Shown here: positions 1 through 8,030 of the stretch, piece by piece | Layout: every line of letters starts with the position of its first letter | Numbering within the stretch: the stretch's first letter is position 1 | Assembly: GCF_019392195.1 (NCBI RefSeq) | Contig: NZ_JAHXKI010000003.1 | Span: forward strand, 248,001-312,000 | Origin: Marinobacter sp. F4206 | Lineage (GTDB): Bacteria > Pseudomonadota > Gammaproteobacteria > Pseudomonadales > Oleiphilaceae | Reading direction: 5' to 3' | DNA: 64,000 bases | The notes under the pieces: generated by a model | The model's database searches: none | Seen by the model: only the letters and a program-made list of their open reading frames with translations | What the model was told of the DNA's origin: nothing | Translations under genes and position numbers: made by a program

Positions 1-918
1 CCATTCCGGCCTCCCTGGTCCGGTATAGAACGCCATGCCTGATGGTGCTATTGACGGGTCCCAGTAGTGCAGGGGCTGAGCCATCCCTTCTTTTTCCGTG
101 TCCAGGGTGATTGGAATGCCGGAGTAGTCGATACCGTAGGTGATCTCGGGCCAGCCATAGTTGGTTCCGGCCCGCAGGATGTTGATTTCGTCTCCACCCC
201 GAGGACCATGTTCGTGGGTCCAGATGGCACCCGTGTCAGGATGGATGGTCATGCCCTGAATGTTCCGGTTGCCCCAGGTGAAGAAGGTATCGTTGACTCT
301 CGGGTTGTCCAGTCCCGGGTTACCAGGTGCCGGCTCGCCGTTCACGGTGATGCGGTGCACGCCCCCGGCATCGTCAGACGTGTCCTGTGCCCGGTCCATT
401 TCACCCCGGTCGCCAACCGCCACGTACAGGTACCCGTCGCTGTCGAATTCCATGCGCCCGGCGAAATGCCGGGACTTGCTGGAGCGGGGCCGTGCTTCAA
501 AGATCACCTCAACGTCCTCAAGACGGTCCTGATCAAATTTCGCCTTCGCCACCCTCGTGGTCATACCTTCGTCCCCACGGTGTGCGTAGCTCAGGAACAG
601 TGTCCGGTTTTTCTCGAAGTCCGGGTGAAGCAGCACATCCAGCAGCCCGCCCTGGCCGGATACGACGAGCTCAGGGACGCCGGGGATGGCATCGGGATCA
701 AGAACCCCATCGCGGAGAATCCGGAGCCGTCCCGCTCGCTCGGTCACCAGCATGGCCCCGTCCGGAAGAAAGGCCAGGCTCCAGGGATGTTCCAGGCCCG
801 TGGCGACGGTTTCGAGCCGGAACTGCCCGGCGTCAGAGGAAAAAGTCTGGGCGGACACCATGGGCAGCCCTGCCAGGAAAAGGCTGCCTGCCATCGCAAT
901 CTGTCTGAGGGGGCGCAT
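1..918 (-). CDS. yliI: PQQ-dependent aldose sugar dehydrogenase, partial (3' end beyond window)
   Basis: Reading the minus strand from ATG at 918 gives 306 open codons that run off the left edge. A Sec-type signal peptide (about residues 1-23, ending VSA-Q) is followed by a six-bladed propeller of the soluble glucose/sorbosone dehydrogenase family. Recognisable pieces are TERAGRLRIL, GGLLDVLLHPDF, HFAGRMEFDSDGYLYVAVGD and, near residue 245, HEHGPRGGDEIN, which is characteristic of the YliI/Asd group. Members oxidise aldoses in the periplasm using PQQ and calcium. A GGGAGG ribosome site sits just upstream of the ATG. The usual family length is about 370 residues, so roughly the last fifth is missing. 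Substrate is not predictable from the sequence. Confidence 0.85.
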   Translation of the reverse strand, partial: MRPLRQIAMAGSLFLAGLPMVSAQTFSSDAGQFRLETVATGLEHPWSLAFLPDGAMLVTERAGRLRILRDGVLDPDAIPGVPELVVSGQGGLLDVLLHPDFEKNRTLFLSYAHRGDEGMTTRVAKAKFDQDRLEDVEVIFEARPRSSKSRHFAGRMEFDSDGYLYVAVGDRGEMDRAQDTSDDAGGVHRITVNGEPAPGNPGLDNPRVNDTFFTWGNRNIQGMTIHPDTGAIWTHEHGPRGGDEINILRAGTNYGWPEITYGIDYSGIPITLDTEKEGMAQPLHYWDPSIAPSGMAFYTGPGRPEW

Positions 919-1066
919 CGGAACCTCCCGGTCTGATTGATTCAGTGGCACTCGATTTACTTGCCAGCGGAGTAATCAGAATAGCACCTGCTGCATGAGG
1001 CCGCCGATCCTGGAGGGGGTGAGAGGGGCAGTTTTCGGGGGTTATTTCAAATTAATTATTTTAAAT

Positions 1067-1085
1067 CAGAATGATTCGCATTAAG
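1067..1085 (+). promoter_or_regulatory. Fur box candidate upstream of TonB-dependent receptor
   Basis: The core AATGATTCGCATT matches the Fur 19-mer consensus at about 12 of 19 positions and lies in an AT-rich stretch (1041-1085) unlike the GC-rich surroundings. It sits 44 bases before the receptor start, where an iron-responsive operator would be expected. Two other Fur-like sites in the next 9 kb support the reading. Confidence 0.65.
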
Positions 1086-1128
1086 ATGTGCGTCTCAAGT
1101 TTGATTGACCCCAAAAACGGAGAAGAAG

Positions 1129-3306
1129 ATGTCCCGAATTCCCGAAACCGCCTTCCGCCGCAAGGCGCTGATTTCAGCCATGATGGCAGCCACTCTCCCA
1201 GGCATGGCCTGGGCGCAGGATCAGAAGCCGATGGTTCTTGATGCGCTGGAGGTGTCTGCCGACCGGGGCCCGGTAACGTCGGAAGAGACCCGCAGCTATG
1301 TTGCGGAATCCACCACCACAACCATGAAAATGGGGCTGACCCACCGTGAAACCCCCCAGGCGGTCACGGTCGTTACCCGTGAGCAGATGGACGACTTCGC
1401 CCAGAACGACATCAACGATGTCCTTGAGGGCACCACAGGCGTCACCGTGGAATCGGTGGAATCCGACAGAACCTATTACACCGCGCGCGGTTTCGACATC
1501 AACAACTTCCAGTACGACGGTGTTGGCCTGCCGGCAGTCTACGACAACGTGCAGGGTGAGTTGGACACGGCGTTTTTTGACCGTATAGAAGTCGTTCGCG
1601 GCGCCAACGGTCTGATGACCGGCTCCGGCAATCCGGCGGCGACGGTGAACTTCATCCGCAAGCGGCCGACAGCAGAGACCAACGGTTCCGTTGCTGTTAC
1701 GGGTGGGTCCTGGGATCAGAAACGCATCGTGGGCGATGTCTCCGGCGCTGTCTCTGAATCCGGTGCCGTCCGTGGCCGGGTGGTGACTGGATACGAAGAC
1801 AAGGACTCGTACCTTGATCGCTACAGCAACGAAAAACAGATGTTCTACGGCGTCATTGAAGCGGATCTTACCGACACCACGCTGCTGACACTCGGGCACT
1901 CGATCCAGACGTCGGACACCGACAGCCCGCTTTGGGGTGCCTTGCCGCTCTTCTACACCGACGGCACGGCGACCGACTACGCTCGTTCAACCAGCACGGC
2001 ATCCGACTGGTCCTACTGGGACAACACCCAGAACAACAGCTTCATTGAACTGCAGCAGGAACTGGCCGGTGGCTGGCGTGCCCAGGGCGCGGTATTCAGG
2101 CTGGAAAATGACAGCACCTCGGAACTCTTTTACCAGTACGGTACGCCGGATCCGCAGACCGGCGAGGGCCTCTTGGCCTACCCCAGCCAGTACGATTTGA
2201 ATGTCGAGCAATGGGTGGTGGACACCTACGCCACTGGCCCGTTTGACCTCGCCAACCGGACTCATGAACTGGTGGTCGGGGCGAGCTGGTCCCGCTCCGA
2301 AACCGTGGATCTGTCCCGCTACGACAGCAGCACCGGCGACGATATGCCGCCGTTGGATCAGTTCGATGGTTCGTTTCCTCGACCGACCTATGACAATGGC
2401 ACCCAGGGGTCGGACTGGACGGATAAGGAAGTGGCCACCTACGCGGCGGCCCGCTGGACCCTCACCGACCGGCTTACCGCCATCACGGGGTTGCGTCTGA
2501 CCTGGCTGGACAGTGACGGGGTCAGTTACGGGGCCACCAAGAGCACGAGCTATGACGCCGTGGAAACGCCCTATGCGGGCTTGATCTATGACGTCAACGA
2601 CAACCATTCCATTTACGCCAGCTACACCGAAATATTTGCGCCGCAGACCGAGCTGGACATCAATCGTGATCGCCTCGATCCGATCGACGGCGTGAACTAC
2701 GAGCTGGGACTGAAAAGTGAATTTGTTGATGACCGGGTTAACACCACCGTGGCTTTGTTCCAGACGGAGCAGAAGAATGTGGCCGAAGCCGCCGGTACCT
2801 ACCCGAACTCGCCTGACGTCTACTACCGGGGCATCGACGGTCTCGAGAGTCAGGGGGTCGAGCTGGAGTTTGTCGGTGATGTGACAGAGCGTATCCAGCT
2901 CTTCGCCGGCTACACCTTCGTGGACATCGAAGACGCTGATGGCAATGCCGCGAAATCCTTCGTGCCGGAGCATCTGGCGCAACTGCGTGGTACCTGGAGA
3001 GTGCCTGGTATTGAAGGCCTGAAGGTCGGCAGTCAGGTCCGTTGGCAGTCCGAGATCAGCCAGGAGCAAGGCGTGGCGACGACTGGTCCGAATGCGGGTA
3101 GTACCATCATCACCGAACAGGACAGCTACGCGGTTCTGGACCTGATGGCCAGCTATGATTTTGCCCGGCACTGGAACGCCACCCTGAACGTGAACAATGT
3201 GACGGATGAAAAGTACATCGAGAGCCTGAAGAAGTTTGGCGCCTCGGCCCAGGGCTTTTACGGCGAGCCGGCTAACGCCAGCCTGACCATTTCCTGGGTT
3301 TACTGA
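1129..3306 (+). CDS. TonB-dependent ferrisiderophore receptor (FhuE/FpvA-like)
   Basis: A 725-residue outer-membrane receptor that would import a ferric siderophore, probably a hydroxamate, using TonB energy. A signal peptide (1-29, ending AWA-Q) is followed by a TonB-box-like VLDALEVSA at about 36-44. The plug domain begins near HRETPQAVTVVT and contains the family stretch FFDRIEVVRGANGLMTGSGNPAATVNFIRKRP. A long beta-barrel ends in ISWVY. An in-frame TTG lies 24 bases earlier, but the ATG at 1129 has a GGAG site and starts the signal peptide cleanly. It faces the fhuCDBF operon, has a Fur-like box upstream and a strong terminator behind. The exact siderophore cannot be read from the sequence. 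Confidence 0.93.
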   Translation: MSRIPETAFRRKALISAMMAATLPGMAWAQDQKPMVLDALEVSADRGPVTSEETRSYVAESTTTTMKMGLTHRETPQAVTVVTREQMDDFAQNDINDVLEGTTGVTVESVESDRTYYTARGFDINNFQYDGVGLPAVYDNVQGELDTAFFDRIEVVRGANGLMTGSGNPAATVNFIRKRPTAETNGSVAVTGGSWDQKRIVGDVSGAVSESGAVRGRVVTGYEDKDSYLDRYSNEKQMFYGVIEADLTDTTLLTLGHSIQTSDTDSPLWGALPLFYTDGTATDYARSTSTASDWSYWDNTQNNSFIELQQELAGGWRAQGAVFRLENDSTSELFYQYGTPDPQTGEGLLAYPSQYDLNVEQWVVDTYATGPFDLANRTHELVVGASWSRSETVDLSRYDSSTGDDMPPLDQFDGSFPRPTYDNGTQGSDWTDKEVATYAAARWTLTDRLTAITGLRLTWLDSDGVSYGATKSTSYDAVETPYAGLIYDVNDNHSIYASYTEIFAPQTELDINRDRLDPIDGVNYELGLKSEFVDDRVNTTVALFQTEQKNVAEAAGTYPNSPDVYYRGIDGLESQGVELEFVGDVTERIQLFAGYTFVDIEDADGNAAKSFVPEHLAQLRGTWRVPGIEGLKVGSQVRWQSEISQEQGVATTGPNAGSTIITEQDSYAVLDLMASYDFARHWNATLNVNNVTDEKYIESLKKFGASAQGFYGEPANASLTISWVY

Positions 3307-3312
3307 AACCGG

Positions 3313-3345
3313 TTCCGGAGCGGGTGATTCCCGCTCCGGAATTTT
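3313..3345 (+). terminator. Rho-independent terminator of the receptor gene
   Basis: Perfect 12-bp inverted repeat TTCCGGAGCGGG / CCCGCTCCGGAA with a 5-base loop TGATT, followed by TTTTCT. It starts 7 bases after the receptor stop codon. Confidence 0.9.
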
Positions 3346-3378
3346 CTCACATGGCGATGGATGCACGGAGCAGAGCCC

Positions 3379-3489
3379 ATGACACCAGAACAGGAAATGA
3401 TCGAAGGACTGAAAATCGCCGCGGGCGCCGGTCTGCTTATTGCGCTGGCAGCCACTGGCCTGGTGCTTGGCTCCGGGATTGGGGGCTAA
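3379..3489 (+). CDS. Possible 36-residue single-membrane-span protein
   Basis: Short frame from ATG at 3379 with GGAG 8 bases upstream. The product has an acidic N-terminus (MTPEQEMIEGLK) and then one hydrophobic segment rich in Ala, Gly and Leu (about residues 12-35), ending GSGIGG. It lies behind the receptor terminator, so it would need its own promoter or read-through. Its last 53 bases overlap the 3' end of fhuF on the other strand. I do not recognise a family. Length and overlap make this a tentative call that rests on composition and a plausible ribosome site. Confidence 0.35.
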   Translation: MTPEQEMIEGLKIAAGAGLLIALAATGLVLGSGIGG

Positions 3490-4249
3490 CCTCGGCCAGG
3501 CGTGCTTTACGATAAACGCCACACGTACCGCAGTACCCACCTTCCGGCAGCAGATATTTCAGACAGCATCCTTTTCGTTGCGGAATGGCGCATGGGTGGC
3601 CATTAAACTCTGCCGGTATCCAGTCGATGAACCGATTGGCATCACAGGCAAACTCCTCCAGCCAGACCTGTGCCAGGCCGCATACGGTTTTTGCATCTGC
3701 AAGGTTCCACACCGCCGAGAAAGGCGCTCCCAGACCCAGTCCAGTACTGCTCCAGTAGGCCCCCGGGCTGACTCCGAGGCCTTGCCGGAAAATCGGATAC
3801 CAGGACGTTACGAGCTCGCTCAATTGCGGAATAAACTCTTTCACACCCACCGCAGGCTGTGACGGCGCATGAAACCATCTCCCCGTTGCTGCTGCGTCGG
3901 AGGTAGGGCCAAGGAAAATCCTGCTTGTGTCGGGGAGGGTCGCCGCGCCATCGCGAAACAGTCTCAGTGTCAGCGGTGCAATCACCGACAGCGCGAGATC
4001 CTGTTGAATGACGGAGGCATACGCCCGCAATGAGCGGGTGTCAGGGGGGACGGAGTAGTCTTCGGCAAGCTGTTGGTGCAGCAGTGCCGGCTGTTCCAGA
4101 CACTGGGCCAGTGAAAGGAGTGCAGGGCGCTCAAGATTGGGAGGCTGTAACGCCTGGTCGATGACGGATTCAGCATCCAGGCCGGCGGTGGCCAGCAGTT
4201 GCCGATACCGCCGTGGCCAGTCAGCACTGGTTATGTCAGCTACGACCAT
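3437..4249 (-). CDS. fhuF: FhuF-like ferric siderophore reductase ([2Fe-2S])
   Basis: A 270-residue cytoplasmic protein of the FhuF family, which releases iron from imported ferric hydroxamates by reduction. The diagnostic cluster ligands are intact near the C-terminus: adjacent cysteines at 228-229, ten residues, then Cys240 and Cys243 (CC-x10-C-x2-C), the unusual [2Fe-2S] motif of FhuF. It is the last gene of the fhuC-fhuD-fhuB-fhuF operon. Its start lies 14 bases inside the end of fhuB, which suggests translational coupling. The C-terminal coding end overlaps a possible small gene on the plus strand. Confidence 0.9.
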   Translation of the reverse strand: MVVADITSADWPRRYRQLLATAGLDAESVIDQALQPPNLERPALLSLAQCLEQPALLHQQLAEDYSVPPDTRSLRAYASVIQQDLALSVIAPLTLRLFRDGAATLPDTSRIFLGPTSDAAATGRWFHAPSQPAVGVKEFIPQLSELVTSWYPIFRQGLGVSPGAYWSSTGLGLGAPFSAVWNLADAKTVCGLAQVWLEEFACDANRFIDWIPAEFNGHPCAIPQRKGCCLKYLLPEGGYCGTCGVYRKARLAEVSPQSRSQAPGQWLPAQ

Positions 4250-6263
4250 GGCGGCTCAGCCCCCACAGGAAATAGAGACCACCGACAAGAGCCGCCAGCA
4301 AACCGGCCGGCAACTGCGCGGGGTAGACCACAATTCGGGACAGGTAATCGGCGACGGCCAGCAACAGGCCGCCGGCGAGGGCGGCCACAATCATCTGTCG
4401 GCCGACCGTTTGTTGGCCGAGCACGCGGGCCAGGTGCGGTGCGATCAGACCCACGAAACTCAGGGGGCCGATGACCACGGTAGCGGCGGCGGTCAACAGC
4501 GCGGCCAGCAGGAGCAGGGCCAGGCGGGCTCGGCCGACGGGCAGTCCCAGGGATGACGCCGACGTGTCGCCCAGGGGCAGGATGGTCAGCGGACGGATGA
4601 CGGTAACAAGGCACAGACTGATGAGCAGGATCAGGCTCAGCAATGTCAGCGCCTCGGATTCAGAGATCAGCCAGGTGGAGCCATACATCCAGTTCAGCAA
4701 TTTGGACGCCACGGTGCCTCCGGAGGCCATGACCAGCCGCAGTCCGGAATCCATGAAGACGTAAAGTGCCAGCCCGCCGAGCAGCAACTGATTGCCGGCA
4801 AAGCGGTGTCTCCGCGCCAGCAGGATCAACAGTCCGAGGGCGCCGGCAGCGCCCACCGTGGCAGCGGTCAGCTGGCCGGCACGACCGACATCAGCGCCGC
4901 TCAGAATAATCAGCACCATCACCAGTGCCGCACCGCCACTGATACCGAGCATTTCCGGGCTGGCCATCACGTTGCCCGTCATGCGTTGAATGAGGGTGCC
5001 GGCCAGGCCAAGGGAAACACCGGCGAGGATGGCCGCGAGCATTCGGGGGCCGCGCCAGACCCAGGCATCGTTCCATTGGTTCAGGGGAGTCCAGCTCCAA
5101 TCCTGCAGCCCCGGCGACCAGCCCATAGAGACAACAAAGGTTGCGAACAGAAGCACAAGCAGCACGGAGCCGATAACAGCAGCCGGGCGTCGTATGGGAA
5201 CAAACCCGGTGGGGCTGGAGCTCTGGCCGGGCATGTGGTGAGTGTTCCGGAAACTCTGAAGGGCCAGCAGGATGATGGGCCCGCCGATCAGCGCCGTCGT
5301 TGTGCCGGTGGGCACCAGCGAACCATCGCCCCAGGTGGACGCCCGGTGCGCCAGGGTATCCGCCAGAAGCAGCAGGCCACCGCCAAATAGCGAACTCCAT
5401 AGCAGGCGTTCCACCAGGGTCCGGGCGCCAAGCAAGCGCGCCAGGACCGGAGCCGCCAGGCCGACGAAGGCCACCACTCCAACCCGGCTAACAACTGTGG
5501 CGCTCATCAGGACCACGAGAAACAATGCCAGCATGCGAATCATCCCGACACGGGCACCCAGCGAGCTGGCAGAGGCCTGGCCCAGTTGCAGAAGCTGCAG
5601 CGGTCGCATCAGCAATACCAGCGCCAGCGCCAGGATCAGAACGCGAGGCCAAAGCTCCATGAACGGGGCCCAGTTGTTCTGAACCAGTGAACCCGCGCCC
5701 CAGATAAAGAGGTTGCCCAGCCATTCGCCTTTGAGGAGCAGGAAGGCCATGTTCAGGGCGCCCATGAAGAAGGTGATCACCAGGCCGGCGAGGATCACCG
5801 TAACCGGTGAAAAACCCAGGCGCCAGGTCAGCGCGATAACCAGCCCGATGGCCAGCAGACCGCCGGCGATGGCCGCAAGGTCCGGGCTGAACGCCAGTAC
5901 CGCCGGGGCGAACAGGGTGGCAATGGTGACGCCAAACTGGCCGCCGGCTTCGACACCCAGAGTGGTCGGGGAGGCAAGGGGATTACCCAGCACCTGCTGG
6001 GTGACCGCACCGGCAAGTCCCAGGCCGCAGCCGATCAGGACGGCCACAGATACCCGGGGTGCCCAGCTGAAATGGGCGAGTATCGAGGTGTAGTCGTTGC
6101 TGTTGTACGTCCAGAAGGCGGCTATCAGGGCCGTCGGATCCAGTTCGGCGAGCCATGGCGACGCACTGGCAAACAAGGCGCCGAGCCACAGCAGGGCCGC
6201 GGCCAGAGGAAGCTTGCCTGGAAGTCGGGGCGTACGGGGGGCAAGCCGGGTTTCAGCGTACAT
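4236..6263 (-). CDS. fhuB: Ferric hydroxamate ABC transporter, fused permease FhuB
   Basis: About 675 residues and 18-20 hydrophobic segments: two tandem FecCD-type permease domains joined head to tail, as in Escherichia coli FhuB (about 660). Both halves carry the family signature, for example GLGLAGAVTQQVLGNPLASPTTLG near the N-terminus and GLAGTLIQRMTGNVMASPEMLG in the second half, plus GPLSFVGLIAPHLAR near the end. It forms the inner-membrane channel for ferric hydroxamates delivered by FhuD and driven by FhuC. I chose ATG 6263 because GGGGG lies 8 bases upstream. In-frame TTG/ATG codons at 6281/6278 lack a ribosome site. The gene overlaps fhuD by 11 bases. Confidence 0.93.
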   Translation of the reverse strand: MYAETRLAPRTPRLPGKLPLAAALLWLGALFASASPWLAELDPTALIAAFWTYNSNDYTSILAHFSWAPRVSVAVLIGCGLGLAGAVTQQVLGNPLASPTTLGVEAGGQFGVTIATLFAPAVLAFSPDLAAIAGGLLAIGLVIALTWRLGFSPVTVILAGLVITFFMGALNMAFLLLKGEWLGNLFIWGAGSLVQNNWAPFMELWPRVLILALALVLLMRPLQLLQLGQASASSLGARVGMIRMLALFLVVLMSATVVSRVGVVAFVGLAAPVLARLLGARTLVERLLWSSLFGGGLLLLADTLAHRASTWGDGSLVPTGTTTALIGGPIILLALQSFRNTHHMPGQSSSPTGFVPIRRPAAVIGSVLLVLLFATFVVSMGWSPGLQDWSWTPLNQWNDAWVWRGPRMLAAILAGVSLGLAGTLIQRMTGNVMASPEMLGISGGAALVMVLIILSGADVGRAGQLTAATVGAAGALGLLILLARRHRFAGNQLLLGGLALYVFMDSGLRLVMASGGTVASKLLNWMYGSTWLISESEALTLLSLILLISLCLVTVIRPLTILPLGDTSASSLGLPVGRARLALLLLAALLTAAATVVIGPLSFVGLIAPHLARVLGQQTVGRQMIVAALAGGLLLAVADYLSRIVVYPAQLPAGLLAALVGGLYFLWGLSRHGRS

Positions 6264-7182
6264 TATTGGTGCCCCCATCAATCAGAGAATTGGTCAGGTT
6301 TACCGCCAACCGCTTCACCGGAAACACCCCACCGAATGGCCACACAGCATCGATCTGATACACCTGGTCCTTCTGAACGGCCGGCAGGTAGGTCCAGAAC
6401 GGGCTGTCTTCGAGATGTTGCGAAAGGCCGGGACGGGTGGGCTCAATAACCACAATCCGGCTGTCCGGGTAGGCAGCGATGGCTTCGAGGCCGACCACTG
6501 AAAATCCCCAGTAGTTGCCGGCGTGTGGCCAGGCATTGGTTAACCCGAGTGCGTTCAGGGCAGTTTGATACAGGCCGTTCGGGGCATAGATTCGCACGTG
6601 TCGGTCGTCCAGGAAGTTCACCAGCGCTACCGGCTGGTCAGCGACTCCGTGTCGCTGGAGGCGCTGGCGCTGGGTGGCAAGGGTGTCGTCGATATCCGCG
6701 AGGATGGCCTGGGCGCGTTTCTCCCGGTCCAGGATTTCGCCCAGCGTCAGGAGCATTTCCCGGGCCTTTGCAAACGGCTTGGAACCCTTTTTGTAAACGC
6801 TGATCACGTAGGTGGGGGCGATGCGCTCCAGCAGGTCGGTAGCAGGCGCCATCTCGGAACTGGTAACGATCAAGTCGGGCTCCAGCTCGGCAATGGCCTC
6901 CAGACTGGGGGCGACCCGGGTGCCGATATTGGGGACCGACTCCGGCAATTCTGGTTCCCGAACCCACACCGAATAACCGGCTTTATCCGCCACACCCACC
7001 GGCGTCACGCCCAGAAGGAGCAGGGCTTCGGTCGCCGCCCAGTTCAAGGCGACAACACGTTTGGGCGTCTCGCCCAGGGTAAGGGTGCCCTGTTCGTGCT
7101 GCCAGGTTTTCGCGCCGGTCACGGTGGTGAAAAGACACAGGCAAAGAACGGCCGTGATTCGGGGCAGGTGGTCAATGGACAT
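6253..7182 (-). CDS. fhuD: Ferric hydroxamate-binding periplasmic protein FhuD
   Basis: A 309-residue class III periplasmic binding protein. A signal peptide covers about the first 23 residues, and the mature part contains KRVVALNWAATEALLLLGV, LEAIAELEPDLIV and PFWTYLPAVQKDQVYQ, typical of FhuD. It would carry ferric hydroxamate to FhuB. The ATG lies inside the 3' end of fhuC (11-base overlap) and the 3' end overlaps the fhuB start, so the operon is translationally packed. No lipobox is visible, so a soluble periplasmic protein is expected, as in enteric FhuD. Confidence 0.92.
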   Translation of the reverse strand: MSIDHLPRITAVLCLCLFTTVTGAKTWQHEQGTLTLGETPKRVVALNWAATEALLLLGVTPVGVADKAGYSVWVREPELPESVPNIGTRVAPSLEAIAELEPDLIVTSSEMAPATDLLERIAPTYVISVYKKGSKPFAKAREMLLTLGEILDREKRAQAILADIDDTLATQRQRLQRHGVADQPVALVNFLDDRHVRIYAPNGLYQTALNALGLTNAWPHAGNYWGFSVVGLEAIAAYPDSRIVVIEPTRPGLSQHLEDSPFWTYLPAVQKDQVYQIDAVWPFGGVFPVKRLAVNLTNSLIDGGTNNVR

Positions 7183-7945
7183 AGGACACCCATTGGCCAG
7201 GCGCCCGTTCCATCACACCCATCGGCACCCCGTAGATGGTCTCCAGTGTGCCGCTCGTCATGACGTCCTCTGGCGTTCCGTCTGCAATAAGCTGGCCGCC
7301 ACGCAATGCTACCAGACGGTCGCAGAACCGGGCGGCCAGATCCACATCGTGCAGGACCACAATCACCGTAAGGTCCCTTTGCTCGGCAAGGCGATGAACA
7401 AGCCGCAGGGTTTCCACCTGATGTTTCACGTCCAGGGCTGAAATCGGCTCGTCGAGTAGTAGGCAGCGGGTTTTCTGGGCCAGCAGCATGGCAATCCAGG
7501 CGCGCTGGCGCTCGCCGCCGGACAGGGTGTCTACCGAACGATTCGCGAATCGGTTCAGGCCGGTGTCCGCAATGGCCCGGTCAATCAGTTGGTGGTCTTC
7601 ATCGGTATAACGCCCCAGAGGCCCGCGCCAGGGGTAGCGACCCAACGCCACCAGTTCACGTACGGTGAGGCCGTCGGTTCCGGGGGGATGTTGGGGCAGG
7701 TAGCCAACGGTCCGGGCAAACTCCCGGGTGCCGGTATCGCGAAAGGAGTTGCCCAGCAAACTGGCGAACCCGGCGGAGGGAGAAAGCTGGCGGGCCAGGA
7801 CCTTCAGCAGGGTCGATTTGCCGGAGCCGTTATGGCCGAGGAGGGCGGTTACTTCACCTTCCTCAAAGCCGATGTTGAGATTGCTGACGATGGTGGTGTC
7901 GCCGATGCAGACACCGAGGTTGGACACTTCGAAAAAGGCAGACAT
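7172..7945 (-). CDS. fhuC: Ferric hydroxamate ABC transporter ATPase FhuC
   Basis: A 257-residue iron-siderophore-type ABC ATPase that powers FhuB. Walker A is GHNGSGKST (37-45), the signature is LSGGERQ (141-147) and Walker B with catalytic Glu is CLLLDEP (161-167). The H-loop is in VVLHDVDLAARFCD. It is the first gene of the operon and is preceded by a Fur-like box about 40-55 bases upstream, so iron repression of the whole fhuCDBF unit is inferred. Confidence 0.94.
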   Translation of the reverse strand: MSAFFEVSNLGVCIGDTTIVSNLNIGFEEGEVTALLGHNGSGKSTLLKVLARQLSPSAGFASLLGNSFRDTGTREFARTVGYLPQHPPGTDGLTVRELVALGRYPWRGPLGRYTDEDHQLIDRAIADTGLNRFANRSVDTLSGGERQRAWIAMLLAQKTRCLLLDEPISALDVKHQVETLRLVHRLAEQRDLTVIVVLHDVDLAARFCDRLVALRGGQLIADGTPEDVMTSGTLETIYGVPMGVMERAPGQWVSYVH

Positions 7946-7981
7946 GCAGGCTCCCGGCTAGCTGAAGGCCTGCAGGATAAT

Positions 7982-8000
7982 CTAAATGCGAATTACTATC
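7982..8000 (-). promoter_or_regulatory. Fur box candidate upstream of fhuC
   Basis: Read on the minus strand the core is GATAGTAATTCGCATT, about 11 of 19 matches to the Fur consensus. It shares the AATTCGCATT-like half with the site in front of the receptor gene. AT-rich sequence continues to 8010. Its position is 37 bases before the fhuC start. Confidence 0.6.
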
Positions 8001-8030
8001 AATATTGATTGTGCGGACAGGCAGAGGCCC

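Noticed and set aside
67..936. Plus-strand open frame of 289 codons at the left end
   Set aside because: It is antisense to the PQQ dehydrogenase gene, whose protein matches a known family throughout; the frame is open only because of GC-rich codon bias.
1987..3540. Long minus-strand open frame (517 codons)
   Set aside because: Antisense to the receptor gene, no recognisable domain, and it crosses the receptor terminator.
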